64,000 nucleotides of DNA from Saccharina japonica. Lineage: Eukaryota > Sar > Phaeophyceae > Laminariales > Laminariaceae. This document shows, piece by piece, positions 10,699-21,239 of the stretch; the first letter of the stretch is position 1, and each line of letters opens with the position of its first letter. The notes below the pieces were generated by a model. It was not told the DNA's origin. It saw only the letters and a program-made list of their open reading frames with translations, and did no database searches. Location of the stretch: positions 275,577-339,576 of the forward strand of contig MEHQ01002643.1 of NCBI GenBank assembly GCA_008828725.1, written 5' to 3'. The position numbers were made by a program, and so were the translations under genes.

Positions 10699-12102
10699 CT
10701 AAGATAAGGTCTTGAAGAACCCCCCCCCACCCCCAAAAACCCAGGGGAACGGAAAGCTATCAAGTGCAGCGGCGGCATGAAAGTCAGGTACCCGCGGTCG
10801 TGCCTCGATATTCATGTATGTTACGCTGAGTCCCTCGAGGGAGCGCGCTGGCAATGCGAACCTGGAAACTCCAAGAACCACGTATGGCCCCTGTTGAGGT
10901 CCTGTAGCGCGCCGGAGGGAGATTAAGTTTGGGTGCCCCCGGGTCGTCCAAAACTCGGAGCAGGTAGACGGCATCTGCAGTCGTCCTTGCTCTGAATTTG
11001 CCAAACCACCACAAAGCATCGTCGTCCTTGTACCAAACATGAGCGCCCTCGGGGAGCACTGTGTGGCGGTAGCGGCGAACCTACTCCGCGCGTGGGACAT
11101 AGGCGTATCCGGGCGCCAAAACGTTTTCGCCGTTGGTCCGAGAAAGCTCACGCTGTGCGGCGCCAATACGCACCGGGCGGTAAAGGCGGTTGATTGGCAG
11201 TGTTGGTCAGGAGTGCCGGCCAAATAGCGCAAGATGTGGGTGTGAGAGAGTTGGAGGTCCATTTCCCGCCCCCAAGACGGTTCGAAGAGACCCGCCCAAT
11301 GCGTCTTGTACCTCATCGCGATAACTCCACCACGCCCCCAGACCGACTGAGGACCAATGATCTTCATTAGAGCGGAGCCGATCCGTCGTCTTGAGTGACG
11401 TGGTACAGAGGTGTTTTGATGAAGACGTTGTTGAGCACATACTGCGTCAGTCCCGCCGGTAAGTATTTGGGCATGTCGCTGCTGTCGTGGGAATTATCAC
11501 AGGGCTTGCAGCGCGCTATCGCCACTCGCCGGCGAGCATCCGAACCAGGCAGGTGGAAAGGGAAATCCCAGTACAGCAGGATATCGCCGAGCGGGAATCC
11601 GTCCGGGGTGTCAGCGAAGGAGCAAGGTCCAACTGCTAGGACTTTGAAGGGGCTCGTCCAGTTGAGCGCAAGTTATGCCTTGGGTACCTTGGTGTCCGTG
11701 TTAGCCTTCACGCCCTGGTGGGTGGTAAAAGCTGAATTATACACCCATGCCCAACCACCCACGGCAAACGTTTGGGACCGGGTACAGCGCGTCGGCGAGG
11801 GAGGAGTTTTGGCGGTTAACGCGGGAAACGGTGAGGGCATGGTGTTGGCGAACAATGTCGTCCGCGCGCTGCTGCTGGTCTGTAGTCAGGTCGCAACAGG
11901 CCAGGTGGTCGCGGGCCAAACTCTGGTGTCCCACGACTCCAGAACGGCCGAAAAACACCAGAGGGAGAAGTGGAAGTCTACCCATGTGTACCTCGTTTGG
12001 GGCCAAGCCCGTCGCTGCGCTGACCGAATGTTTATGTGCAAATTCAACGTGAGAGAGGTGCAAATCCCAGTCGTCTTGGTTTTCGTTGACGCCCATAGCC
12101 AT
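10699..12102 (-). pseudogene. Ty3/gypsy integrase C-terminal tail (copy A2)
   Basis: 12,102-11,737 encodes the integrase end (SHVEFAHKHSVSAATGLAPN and DHLACCDLTTDQQQRADDIV). 11,367-10,699 encodes the long tail with HILRYLAGTPDQH, AHVWYKDDDALWWFGKFRA and TSTGAIRGSW. A one-base insertion near 11,563 relative to copy A1 joins plus-strand antisense frames into a 271-codon ORF (11,395-12,210), which is a shadow. The gypsy frame itself is broken. Confidence 0.72.
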
Positions 12103-12142
12103 ACGTTAGGCCATAGTGTGGTTCACGCGCTCAACGCACCCG

Positions 12143-12704
12143 TCACCGTTTGGGTGGTAAGAGCCTGTGGCAAGCGTACGTACTCCCAAACACTGATAGA
12201 CATCTTATGAAAGCTTGGAACAGAACTGTAGGCTTGTCCGAACGTATGGTGCGTGGGCACCTCCAGAGGGGGATATATTTGTTGACCAAGATGTTGGTCG
12301 TGCCCCCCGCGGTGACCTCTACCGCAGTGGCGGCAAACATATCGGCCCGACGACTGAAACGGTCGGTGACGAGCAAGATGTAGGAGTTGCGGCGCGGCGT
12401 GACCAGGAGAGAGCCGAAATAACTGATGCTGATGGCAATGCCGGGACCGTCTGGCAAAGGCATGGAGAGGACTCACCAGCGGGCAGTCAGCAGTGGGGTG
12501 TTCGATGCTTGGCAGTTTAGGCAGTGAAGGAGCCACTACCGAGCGCATACGTTCATGCCGATCCATCAGTAGGACCGTTCGAGCATGCGCAACGTACGCG
12601 TGGTTCCAAGGTGGCAAGAAGCCGTCGAATGGCGAGCTTGCATGATCCAAAGTCGCATGAGCAATGGGACGTAAATGCGAAGATGCTTGTCGTTCAGCAA
12701 ACAA
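12143..12704 (-). pseudogene. Ty3/gypsy integrase core with zinc-binding side (copy A2)
   Basis: The core frame (12,463-12,143) reads YFGSLLVTPRRNSYILLVTD, RFSRRADMF, NKYIPLWRCPRTI and SDKP, with Ser in place of the first catalytic Asp as in the other copies, so that loss predates duplication. Upstream in other frames are pieces of the HHCC region: ASCHLGTTRTLRMLERSY and HCLNCQA, in order and with suitable spacing. Confidence 0.72.
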
Positions 12705-13590
12705 GCTGCGCTTTCCACCGAGCTAGGCGAGTCAAGCGTGGGCGGCGGCGTCGGATTACGGACGAGTAGGACAATGTCGTCGTCGGTTGTGTGTAAGCAT
12801 CCTTTACCAGCAAGTTCCTGGATCTACGAAAGGGAGGGACGCTGGTGTGAGGAGTAGCACGACTAAAAGCCGTGTTGCAGGGCCGGCGGCCGGTCGAGAA
12901 TGGTGTAGCAAATTGCGGCGTGGCACGTCGGTTCAGCCTGCTTTTCTCGCTCCCAGTCGGTGTAGAAATAACGCGAGACGGAATCAGCGAACCGCAATTC
13001 AGCAGTGACGCCGAGGGCATCTACCTTGAGTAAGTGCGGTCGGCGGGTCTCCCGCAGGAGGCGCAAGTCGCAAGGGGGGAGTTCCCACAGGCTCGGTGCG
13101 GTCGTGGTCGGACAGGATGGGTACCACGGGGGCAGGCGGGGCGGCGAAGGCAGGGGCCACGGCGGTAATCGGGGCCGGCCGTGGGCGTGGAACTCGCGGC
13201 GGGGTGTTGGCACGCCGGGCAGGTGGTCAAGGGGCCCCGACCGGCTCGAAACCATAACCAACAGCTGGTGGTGCATTGCTGGCTGCCGTCGCGGTTCGTC
13301 AGCGCGTCCGAGTGGAGATGTGGCCCGAAGGCGGCTTCGCCGTCGAAGGCGCTAGAGTGCCTGGCATGGCTGGGGAGGATAAAATGGAGCCCGTGGGCGC
13401 GGAATCTGGGAATTCTGCGGATCCCGGGCAGCCCTCGGTGGGCACGGAAAACACCGAGCGAAATCGGTGTCGGAGGCAGGTAAAGTCAGCCCGCTGCCGG
13501 CACGGCGATCGACGGTGGCGACGGAGGCAGAAACGCGAGCAGAAACGCGAGCGAATAATCTCCCTGAAGGAGCAGAAAGGTCGTCAATCC
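12705..13590 (-). pseudogene. Ty3/gypsy RNase H to integrase linker (copy A2)
   Basis: Low-complexity Pro/Ala/Arg-rich minus-strand sequence between recognised RNase H and integrase. Pieces such as DSVSRYFYTDWEREKQAEPT are conserved with copy A1. No domain is recognised. The plus strand is open over parts of it (for example 13,005-13,355), probably as a shadow of GC-rich composition. Confidence 0.4.
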
Positions 13591-14251
13591 TTATACGTGG
13601 CCCGTGTGTGTGAAAATCGCGGAAATCGGCGGAGGTGAAGGGAGTCCACCGAAGGCAGTACTGTTAGTGCGCGGCACCAGCCCACCCAAGCCTACACCTG
13701 GGATCGGTGAGGAGTGAAAGCGTAGTCCGAACATCTGTACTAGGAAGATATCACCGTCCCTAACGGGGGTAAGGCTCGTCGACCCAATGCGATCATGCTC
13801 CGCGGCAGGCTCTGGCAAGCGGGATAGGAAGTCCGCGTTGCCGTTTGCGCTGCCTTTTCGGTACTCGAGTGTGTAGTCGGACGCGATGAGGAATTCAAGC
13901 CACCGCTGGACTTGCGCATTGTGGTTCCCTACTTCGCCGATGCCCTCCAATGCCTTGTAATAGGAAAATGTACGAAATGGTGTCCCCCAAAGGTAGCCGC
14001 GTAGGCATTTGAGAGCCCAAACGATGCTGCCGGCTTCCAGATCAAGAGGAGTCCAATGCCACTCAGAGTCGAGCGCAGCTCGGCTGATGTACGATGGGCT
14101 TCATGGGATCGTCCGACTGTTCCTGTTCAATGGCGGCGCCGAACCTATCAATGTAAGCGTTGCAATATACGTTGAACGGGCATGAGCCGTCGGCGACGGC
14201 GTACCAGTTTGGGAAGACCAAAATTGGCGGAGTCGCCAGCCCCGCGGAGGT
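13591..14251 (-). pseudogene. Ty3/gypsy RNase H remnant (copy A2)
   Basis: 13,950-13,591 encodes RWLEFLIASDYTLEYRKGSA and NADFLSRLPEPA, the terminal RNase H signature of gypsy elements. The front part of the domain is scattered over frames between 14,251 and 13,960 with stops. Substitutions relative to copy A1 (for example LIASD versus VIESD) show independent drift after duplication. Confidence 0.75.
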
Positions 14252-14765
14252 TTATCGCTCCAATTGTTCTATGGCGGGCGTTGACGAGAATTTAATTCCC
14301 TTCCGCAGAAGCGAGTTAGTAGGACCCAACCTCTTGAACAGGTCGGTCAACAATTTGTGACAATAGTTGATGCCGCACATCATGGTACGGACTTGCTTCA
14401 CACCCTTGGGCATCGGCATTTTGGGCAACGCTGACACTCTTACCGCATTCGACCGTAGACCCGCTAGGGAAATAGAGTGACTCAGAACATTGGTGCCGGT
14501 GACGCCTGGTCGATCCTTCGAGGGGGAGAGCTTTAAGATATGCTTTCGCAAACGCTCGAAGAGGGAGCGAATCGTCTGAACATGCGCTACCAGGTCGAAG
14601 TCGAACACGATAGCGTCGTCAAGGTAGGCTGCGACCTGTTCCAAGCCCTTAATGACTTCACTGATCACAATGACGAACTACCCAGGGGAAGCACTGCTGC
14701 CCTGGGGCATGACGAGCCGCTCGCAGAGACCCGTGGGTGTGCAGAACGGCGTGAGGGGGACTGTG
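14252..14765 (-). pseudogene. Ty3/gypsy reverse transcriptase, C-terminal half (copy A2)
   Basis: The frame 14,668-14,252 begins ISEVIKGLEQVAAYLDDAIV with the YxDD box intact as YLDD, then SPSKDRPGV and TNSLLRKGIKF. As in copy A1, the segment joining it to the N-terminal half is out of frame and contains a TAG in the SPG-x-FV position, so both the frameshift and the stop are ancestral to the duplication. Confidence 0.82.
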
Positions 14766-15569
14766 TCATTGTGCGCGGTTATCTGGTGGAACGCAGAAAC
14801 CAAGTGGAACGAAGGGTTCTGAGCCCGAGCAGTCTAGGACTTGGTCCACACGGGGAATGAGCAGTGTGCTCAGCTTGTTGATTTTGTCCAGCTTCTTGTA
14901 ATTTACCGTGATCTTCGCGCCACTGGACTTTTTCGTGATGACTACCAGTGGGCTCGAATACAGAGATGCCGAGTTCTGGATCAGTCCAACCACGAGGTAC
15001 TGGTCGAGGGTCGCTTCCATTTCCTTGGCCAATATGGGGAAAATGCGATGAGGCCGGAGAGTGACCGGCGCACTGCCTTCCGGGACCGAAATCTCGAAAG
15101 GCGTCAGAGAGCAGGAGCCAAAGTCTGCCTTAGAGGTGGAGAACACATCAGGAAATTCACAGAGCAGATCGCCCAGCTGTTCGATAACCGAGGGGGTCCA
15201 CGTGGGGTCATGTAAGTCGAAAGCGATCTCCTTCAGGTGCGGCGGCAGTCGAGCCCAGACGCGCAGGAACGAAAAACGCTGGTTTTGGTTCAACTGTGCG
15301 AGTAAAGCTGGCGAGGATGACGCAGCAGCCGTAGCTTCTTCAGCTGGGGATGGCGAGTAAGTGAAAGCTGAAACCTGGTGTGCTGCAGGTTGACTAAGGC
15401 TAGAGTCAGTGGCTCGATTGTTGTGCTGTAAGGCGCTCAACACGACACGCAAGAGTGGGGCGTCAGCGACCCCGATGAGGTCGCTCAGCTCGAAGTCGGC
15501 GACACCTGGTAGAGGAAGGACCTGTCGCCCTAAGGCAACGAAGTGTTCGTGCACCGAAAGGAGACCCAA
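14766..15569 (-). pseudogene. Ty3/gypsy protease-side region and RT N-terminal half (copy A2, longest open piece)
   Basis: A single 267-codon minus-strand frame spans the sequence that is split in copy A1. Residues 1-110 (MGLLSVHEHFVALGRQVLPL and an Ala/Ser-rich linker) give no firm domain. From about residue 125 RT begins: FSTSKADFGSCSLTPFEI, VTLRPHRIFPILAKEMEATL, LVVITKKSSGAKITVNYKKL, IPRVDQVLD. The frame then runs into non-RT sequence and stops. It is the best-preserved gypsy fragment here but lacks the catalytic YxDD, which lies downstream out of frame. Confidence 0.78.
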
Positions 15570-15650
15570 CTGTGTGGGAATGTCAACAAGGTATTCCCCT
15601 GCTAGCGGCGGGAGACGTTGCTGCGAAACAAGATGACCTCAAGCAGCTGG

Positions 15651-15774
15651 GACTCGTCCGACAAGGTGACGCCCACAGCACCGCCATGCAGGAGATGGAA
15701 ACCATCGCCTGTGACTCGTCTGACAAGGTGACGCCCACAGCACCGCCATGCAGGAGATGGAAACCATCGCCTGT
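15651..15774. repeat. 62-base direct repeat, two units, at start of N1
   Basis: Units at 15,651-15,712 and 15,713-15,774 start GACTCGTCYGACAAGGTGAC and end ATCGCCTGT. They differ by one base. The first unit is contiguous with gypsy copy A2, which in copy A1 leads into the truncated unit at 5,975. Confidence 0.92.
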
Positions 15775-16024
15775 AGCTGTGGGGTCTATAGCGTGAGATG
15801 ATACGCCTGCCGGGGCATGGTGGGATAATGCCAGTTCAAAACCCGATTGTCTTCTGGTCGGGGGGGGAGGGCGCGATACGGATGAGTGTTCAAATGGTTA
15901 CAGCTATCGTGGCCCAGTAGCGCTGCATGTCGCATAACCGAAGGGAGAACCACACAAGCCCAAACTGCGAGGGAGCACGTCGGCTCATTGGCGAGAAAAA
16001 AAGGACACTCAGGCGGGTTTTGTT
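15775..16024 (-). other. N1 right-end tail, no domain seen
   Basis: Follows the NADAR frame in minus-strand sense. A minus-strand frame covers 16,184-15,786 (132 codons) and is conserved in N2 (22,561-22,163), but its composition is ordinary for GC-rich antisense and I recognise nothing in it. Likely the 3' untranslated end of the element. Confidence 0.4.
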
Positions 16025-16527
16025 CTAGGTTCGGAAAGGGGGAGATTCGCCGACACACCCCCAGCAGCGAGTACTGCAGGATTGCTTGCACGCCGCCGAG
16101 GCGGCGCCTACTAGAAGCGTACGGCCCAAAACGTCCCGGCGGACGAACACTTGGGGGGTACCGGTACCAAGGAGGAACACGCACCTGGAAGGTGAAATGG
16201 CACCCCCTCCACTATGTATCGCGATTTTAGTGGTGAACGAAGCGTTGTCTAGCATCACTGTACCTCCGACGAGGCAGGAGCTGTGTCCTGACAACGCAAG
16301 GTCAGGACCGACGCCAGGAGCTATTGCCAAAAACGTCAGGGCTTTGGTCGGCCGCGCGTCCGAGAAAAAAGTCGAAAACGCCAAAGGAGGACCTTGACAA
16401 GAGCTGGCCGCAGTTAGCGGGCCAGGCGGCGGTGCTGTGGAAATCTCGTGAATTCTGGTGCTCCCGGTGGGCGTGCATAATTGACGAGAGGAGGCAGGGT
16501 GTGTCAACCCGGCCTCACTTTCGCGAA
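16025..16527 (-). pseudogene. C-terminal extension after NADAR (N1)
   Basis: In frame with the second half of NADAR, the minus-strand ORF starting at 16,696 runs on to 16,025. It includes TVMLDNASFTTKIAIHSGGG and VFLLGTGTPQVFVRRDVLGR. The residues are conserved in N2 and look partly protein-like, but I do not recognise a fold. It may be a second domain of the same polypeptide or 3' sequence left open by chance. Confidence 0.35.
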
Positions 16528-16980
16528 CGCTATCGCGGACGGCAGACAGCGCCTCACCGAGAAAATTTGACCCTCTCCCCTTTCGGAAATCGCTGGCCCT
16601 GGGGTCGCCCGCCCGGAGACCAATGCCCCACACTGGGTCCAGAGGGTTGGCTTCAGCGAGGAGTGTGGTGCCCGTGATCAGAAGGTTACTTTTCATGGTG
16701 GGGTTCTGCGTGAATTTGTGTGGGTGCCAGATAATACGGCATATTGCTTCTCTCGGTGCCAGACAACAGAGTCAAAGTTGCGCGTGCCTCGGCCGGTGGG
16801 TTTGTGCATGCTCGAGTCTGGTGAAGATATGACGAGTTCAACTGCGCGGTAGTCTTTAAAAATCATGGCCTTTTCGGTCATCATATACTGCTCCGCGCCA
16901 GAATATGACACGTCGACGACGACAAACGACGATGGAGACCACTGCGAAACATAGGAATGGGGCTGCCAGAACAGCACCAC
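16528..16980 (-). pseudogene. NADAR domain protein, frameshifted (N1)
   Basis: NADAR (YbiA/DarG-associated) domains act on ADP-ribose-linked N-glycosidic bonds. The first half (16,980-16,693) starts with VLFWQP and has SQWSPSSFVV, YSGAEQYMMTEKA with the conserved Glu and Lys, FKDYRAVEL and NFDSVVWHREKQ. The second half (16,696 downward) has LLAEANPLDPVWGIGL, the hallmark D-x-x-WGIGL motif, then NFLGEALSAVRD, the normal C-terminal block. The order and length (about 150 residues) match the family. A two-base shift in a CACACA run near 16,720 separates the halves. All key motifs are present, so decay is recent or the shift is programmed; the former is likelier. Confidence 0.8.
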
Positions 16981-17039
16981 CTTGTCTGTTGAGTGTCCGA
17001 GAGCAGGGTTAAAGCCCGACTGTGTCCATCCATCGGGGG

Positions 17040-17190
17040 TCGCCGTTGGCAGGCCGGGCCTGCAGTATCCCGGTTCGGGAGCACCGGCCCTCGGCAGTTT
17101 GGGCCTTCAATACCCCTGTCCGGCGACACCGCGCCCCGGTAGTTTGGGCCTGCAGTGTCCATGTCTGAGAATGCTGGGCCTCGGGTGCAC
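17040..17190 (-). repeat. Short tandem repeat, about 45 bases, just upstream of NADAR (N1)
   Basis: Three to four degenerate units each beginning GGGCCTGCAG or GGGCCTTCAA occur at about 17,057, 17,101, 17,146 and 17,176. On the minus strand they encode a repeating Gln/Ala/Gly/Arg-rich linker (GILQARPANG, GVLKAQTAEG). This suggests a flexible tether before the NADAR domain. Confidence 0.6.
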
Positions 17191-18599
17191 AAGGTGAGTC
17201 CAAACCCACGGTTCCTGGTCTCGTGTTACCCTCGCTCTTTGGCGAATATTCGCAAGAAGAGGTTCTTACTGCATCCGAAGGAACAGGGGGCTCTGGGCCG
17301 CTTCGGTTGGATGAGACGCGCGAATCTTCCGTATTTTGACGGGAATAGCGTCCGCTTGATCTGGCTGGAGGCCGTGGTGCACCACTGGCTCGTCGGGCAG
17401 TGTAGGATTTTCTTCCTGTTTCACTGATATCGACGAAGCACGATACACGTGGCTTAGAGTGCGCGAAGCCGAAGGAGGGTTTGCGATCCTCTAGGTGCCT
17501 TGAAAAACGGAACTTGGGCGGGCGGCAACAATTTTTCTACCCGAATAGGCTTATTCCCTTTTGGCCTCTCGAAGACGTGGGACGAGGTAGCAATTCTTGT
17601 CGAATCCTTTTTGATGGGAAAAATGATAGAGCGCCCGCTGCTGTCGCGAGGGATCACTGAGCCGAGTCTCTCCAAGAATCTCTGTGTTTTGGTGTCCGCT
17701 TTCCCACACTTTAAACCAACCGCCACCACATGGTTAGGAAGAGGAGGGGGCAAAAATTTTCGCAGATTATTCCGACGCGCAGTAGCAGCAGTTTTAGCAC
17801 TGCGTGGCGCGTGGCAGGGAAGAGCGGCCAGTGAAGCACGGCATCCCTTGCCATGGGTGGGGGGGGCGGCGCTTGAGGCGCGGGCCCTCGTTGCCTTTTT
17901 TGTACCACGGCTGGGGAGGGCAGCGCTGGGAGCGCGCGTTCGCGTTGCCGAAATCGGACCATGGCCGACGGGAACGGCGCACAAAGCGTGGGTGCCCGAC
18001 GTCGAAACTGTACCCCGGCTGAAGGGAACCACGCTCGAAGCGCGTGGTCCCGACGGCGATATGGGACCGTGAGAAACATAATGAGGTGGCTGGGGAACCC
18101 GTGGGCTCTTGGCAGAGGCAAGATTATCTGTCTTGCTGGCTGAACGGGGATCAGGTACACGAGCATCTTGCGAAACATATAAAGGCTCTCCAGGCAGTGC
18201 TGGTAGCGGATGGCCAGTCTGAGCCGTACCGCCTTCGACGCGTCATTTGCCGGAGCGAAAGGCACCTGGCCGGCGCGCGTTCGGGTTGCCACTCGTGTTA
18301 TGGGTGGCTCCGTAATGCACACTCGGAGTAGGAGCGGGGGAAGCAGAGACAGGAAAGGGCGGGACACCTCCTTGGAAGCCAGATGTGTATGGGTTATCGA
18401 AGTTTGTGCTTTGACTGTTTGCCTGGCCGCGCCCCTGGTGGTGCCCGCGCGTCGGACCGGAGCGATGGCGGCGGTTGTGCTTGTAGGAGTTCGAACAATG
18501 AGGTTAGTCACGGCGACGGTGACTGCATATGCGTGCTTGCCATCGTCTGTAAGCGCCATCTTCGAAGGCCAGGGTTTAGAAGGTCGCTCGCATTAACAA
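17191..18599 (-). pseudogene. Linker between zinc knuckle and NADAR, unrecognised (N1)
   Basis: Minus-strand frames 18,032-17,454 and 17,448-17,266 are open. The first contains repeated Arg/Ala/Pro stretches and then a more protein-like part: KCGKADTKTQRFLERLGSVI and PRDSSGRSIIFPIKKDS, VFERPKGNKPIRVEKLLPP. The second ends HPTEAAQSPLFLRMQ. Repeats in the first part (PSRGT, RARASSAAPP) reflect internal 30-60 base duplications at 17,860-18,060. I recognise no domain. Alternative frames (18,559-17,711, 282 codons) are longer but less protein-like. Confidence 0.4.
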
Positions 18600-18953
18600 A
18601 CGTATGCAGGCAGTGTTTGAAGGAGGGAGTATCCCCGTGACAGTTTAGGCAGTGCCCCCGGTTGTCTCAGAAGGCCGCGGCACGGGCAGAGAGTGAAAGA
18701 AGGTCGCTCCAGAGAGAAGGGTCGTAGGTCTTGAAGGAAGAACAAACAGCGACAACGTCTGCGTAATAGCGTTCTTCCAGAGGCCAGCAGTGGTAAGAAG
18801 AAACAAGCCAAGGGCTGGAGGGGCCATCAAAGGACACGACAATCGGATTATAGGTCGTCCCCGTCTTCCATAAAGGCGACTGGAACGGCACTCAGCCCTG
18901 GTCGCGCTCATACCCAGCGGATCGGGGCCCCGACGGGGCGTATGACCACGCAT
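18600..18953 (-). pseudogene. Gag-like C-terminus with zinc-knuckle-like motif (N1)
   Basis: The frame at 18,891-18,667 reads VPFQSP... NPIVVSFDGPSSPWLVSSYH and SFKTYDPSLWSDLLSLSARA, a plausible structured protein end. After one stop the same strand gives HCLNCHGDTPSFKHC at 18,651-18,610: Cys, Cys and Cys with retroviral CX2CX9C spacing, but Pro where the canonical CCHC His would be. A VNASDLLNPGL block follows. Knuckles of this kind bind RNA in retroelement Gag or LINE ORF1 proteins. Confidence 0.5.
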
Positions 18954-20115
18954 CCGTCAAATAAACATGCAGGGAAACATCTCGCCGTTAACGGCAGGAG
19001 TCTTATTGTGGGCCAAATCAACCAAGCCTTTCACATCGCATCCAACGAGGCGTACGGCCTCGTGTCCGTTGCCATAAAACCAGGTTACAATGTGGGCATC
19101 AAAGTGGGAAACTTCTTGTTGACCGCCATTCGAAGTATCTCCAACACCACCTCTACCCCTGGGGCCAAAACGCGCTCGCTCCCCGTCACTGTCGACACGA
19201 GTATACGAAACGTCCGACTAAAAACGCCAAAGGGTGTACCGATGAACACTCCAAAACTGCGCAACTTCGTGTAGCCCTCCCCCGTGTCTACGGTTGCGTA
19301 AGAAGACGTAGGAGCAGGTTGCAGAAGTTGGGCCCTGCGGCTTCCTCCTTGAGTGCCCGCGACACCTGTCCAAACCGATCGTCGATCAGAGTGGTGAGTT
19401 TGGCCGTCGTGGGCTTGTCAGGGAAAATCGCGCGTATGAATGCTTGCTTGAGGGGGTGTTATCAACAAGGCACCCAATCCCGTGACCGCAAACCCTCTGT
19501 ACAGCGGTCGTCGCAGCGTATGAGGATTTCTGACGCCGCTGACTTAGTCGAGTGGACGAGTTGTTGCGCGCCGTCTACCTTGTTTGCAGAGGCAGGAAAT
19601 GGCAGGACGGAAATGCGAGTCACGCCTGTGTGACCTAGGTGGATGTAGACGTGGCCAACAGAGACGGAAAGCTTGGCCTTTGCGGCGGCATCGGCAGGGT
19701 CTATCGCGGCGGTACAAGCGTGGGCAAAATTTGAAGACACAGGTTTAGCGCGGTCATAGGTCACGATCATACGGCTGATGAGGTCATCGGAGAACGTCAC
19801 ATCTGCCAAGAAGCGGGTCACTTGCCTCGGTTTTATGGCCACGAGGACCGCGATGGTCGTAACGCGACTCATCTGACGAGCTGAAAGAGCTGGAGGTGTC
19901 ATATCTACCAGAACGACTGCGGGGGCGGTCCCTTCATCCCCCATCGCCATTCCCGGAGCTGTGACCACTTGCACCCCGGTGGTTCTTCCCGGCGCCGGTA
20001 TTGCGGCGTCCTGAGCCACCACCTCCCGTGTCGGAGTTTCCTCCTCCGCCTCCACCACTCTCACAGCGGTGGTGGGGGCTGCCACCCCCAACGCGAGTCC
20101 CACCACCAGACCCAC
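18954..20115 (-). pseudogene. Gag-like central region (N1)
   Basis: A 217-codon minus-strand frame (20,115-19,462) has an Ala/Val/Thr-rich start, then DVTFSDDLISRMIVTYDRAK and KLSVSVGHVYIHLGHTGVTR. It carries on in shifted frames as RAIFPDKPTTAKLTTLIDDR, FGQVSRALKEEAAGPNF, then FGVFIGTPFGVFSRTFRIL (about 19,240-19,180). The order is the same in N2. No family is recognised with certainty. Position ahead of a knuckle motif suggests a capsid-type protein. The plus-strand ORF at 18,942-19,274 is its antisense. Confidence 0.4.
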
Positions 20116-20267
20116 CGCCCCCCACTGCGGCGGTTTTTGCCGTCACGACCATCGCGACTGCTGCAGTATGTGTTAGCTTTGGCGACGTTGTATGTCATGG
20201 TTCTCCTCTAGGATCGGCCAAAATACGGGATCGTTTGCGTCCGGATGCGCGACCCGCAGCGCGGTAA

Positions 20268-21060
20268 CTAAGGCAAGGCCTCCAGTTGACCCTGATAGGT
20301 GTTAGAGTTTATTGGTTCCCAAGCCCCGTCCACGGAGAGGAGCTCCTGTTTCTGGAGGGACGTTATCTTCACATGGTTGACGAGGTTACGTGCCTTGGAG
20401 GCGACGGTATTCCCCAATTCAGAGCTGAACTTAGGCCGCCGCAGGGAAGAAGCCATGCACGCCACAATGTCATTGCGGAAACGGTCGTCTCCCGGCTGTG
20501 GAACCCCTGAGTACGCGTTCGGCAGGCGCAACGAGGGGGGCGGGTTTGCGACAGCTCCCGAGTCGGCGGCCGATCCACCATTCACCAATTCTTCTTTGGA
20601 CCGTCTGAGGACCTACTGCGCGTCCACTATACCAGTGGCCGCCGCCTTTTCTGCGCGATCTGCGTCCGCACGATCCTGCTGCAGTTGTTGGAGGCGTTTT
20701 CTCCTCCGTAGCGCCGTCCCCGGCGCCATTTTCTGCGAGCGCTCTTTACGCCCCAAACTCGACCGCCGCGTCCTGGTCGGAGTGGTGGAGTGGAGAAAGC
20801 GTGGGCTCCTCCGTGCCCCCTTGGTGCTGGCCCTGTGACAGACGCAGTTGTCGGGTGTCAGCGTCGTCTGGGGAAGAATCCGAGTCTTCCAGAAGAGGGT
20901 CGTTCCGACGCCATCAGATCGCTGCTCTTCTTCGATTCCGTCCCCCTCCCCTGAAACTGGGTGGTATGAGCCGCGTTCGTAGGGCTGTCCGAGTCGTGAC
21001 GCTCCTGGCAAGTGTGAGCTGACTACCGCAGCCGGCGGGATACGCCAGCACCTGACTTGT
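20268..21060 (-). pseudogene. Gag-like N-terminal region (N1)
   Basis: Frames 21,011-20,613 and 20,588-20,268. The first is Arg/Ser-rich and ends RRRKRLQQLQQDRADADRAE, a short predicted coiled coil. The second has RLPNAYSGVPQPGDDRFRND and KFSSELGNTVASKARNLVNH, conserved in N2 with five or so changes. I infer the start of the element's first ORF here. The two frames are separated by a stop and a frame change, so it is not translatable as one unit. Confidence 0.4.
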
Positions 21061-21239
21061 CGGAGTCTTCGCCACTCGATGACATGGTGTGGAGGGTGTG
21101 GAGGTTATTGGAGCGGTTGAGTGGGGGTTCGGAGAGAGGTAAGGGACACGTCAAGGGTATACTGCAGCCTCCACACCAACGGCAGCATAACGAGCAGCAA
21201 GCGTTTCACAGCAGTCTAGAGAGGAAGGACCGAACGAAC

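Larger units (their letters stand above)
1..15703. repeat. Tandem segmental duplication, unit about 9.67 kb (second copy partial)
   Basis: Sequence from 1 to about 6,027 recurs at 9,667 to about 15,703 with an offset of 9,666-9,676 and only scattered substitutions and small indels. The unit carries a copia remnant on the plus strand and a gypsy remnant on the minus strand. The left copy is entered mid-element, so the array may continue outside the window. Within the first unit, 1,200-3,536 is also repeated at 6,030-8,366 (offset 4,830), a piece absent from the second unit before its junction with the next region. Confidence 0.93.

Noticed and set aside
11395..12210. 271-codon plus-strand ORF, and its relative at 6,651-7,373 (240 codons)
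   Set aside because: Exactly antisense to recognised gypsy integrase. Its length varies with small indels between copies and it has no recognisable domain.
17711..18559. 282-codon minus-strand ORF in N1
   Set aside because: Adjacent frames give the more protein-like reading that is joined in N2; this frame is not conserved over its length (N2 version breaks differently).
19934..20152. Gly-rich minus-strand peptide in the gag-like region
   Set aside because: Produced by GGT/GGC-rich sequence in an alternative frame to the 217-codon frame; likely a shadow.
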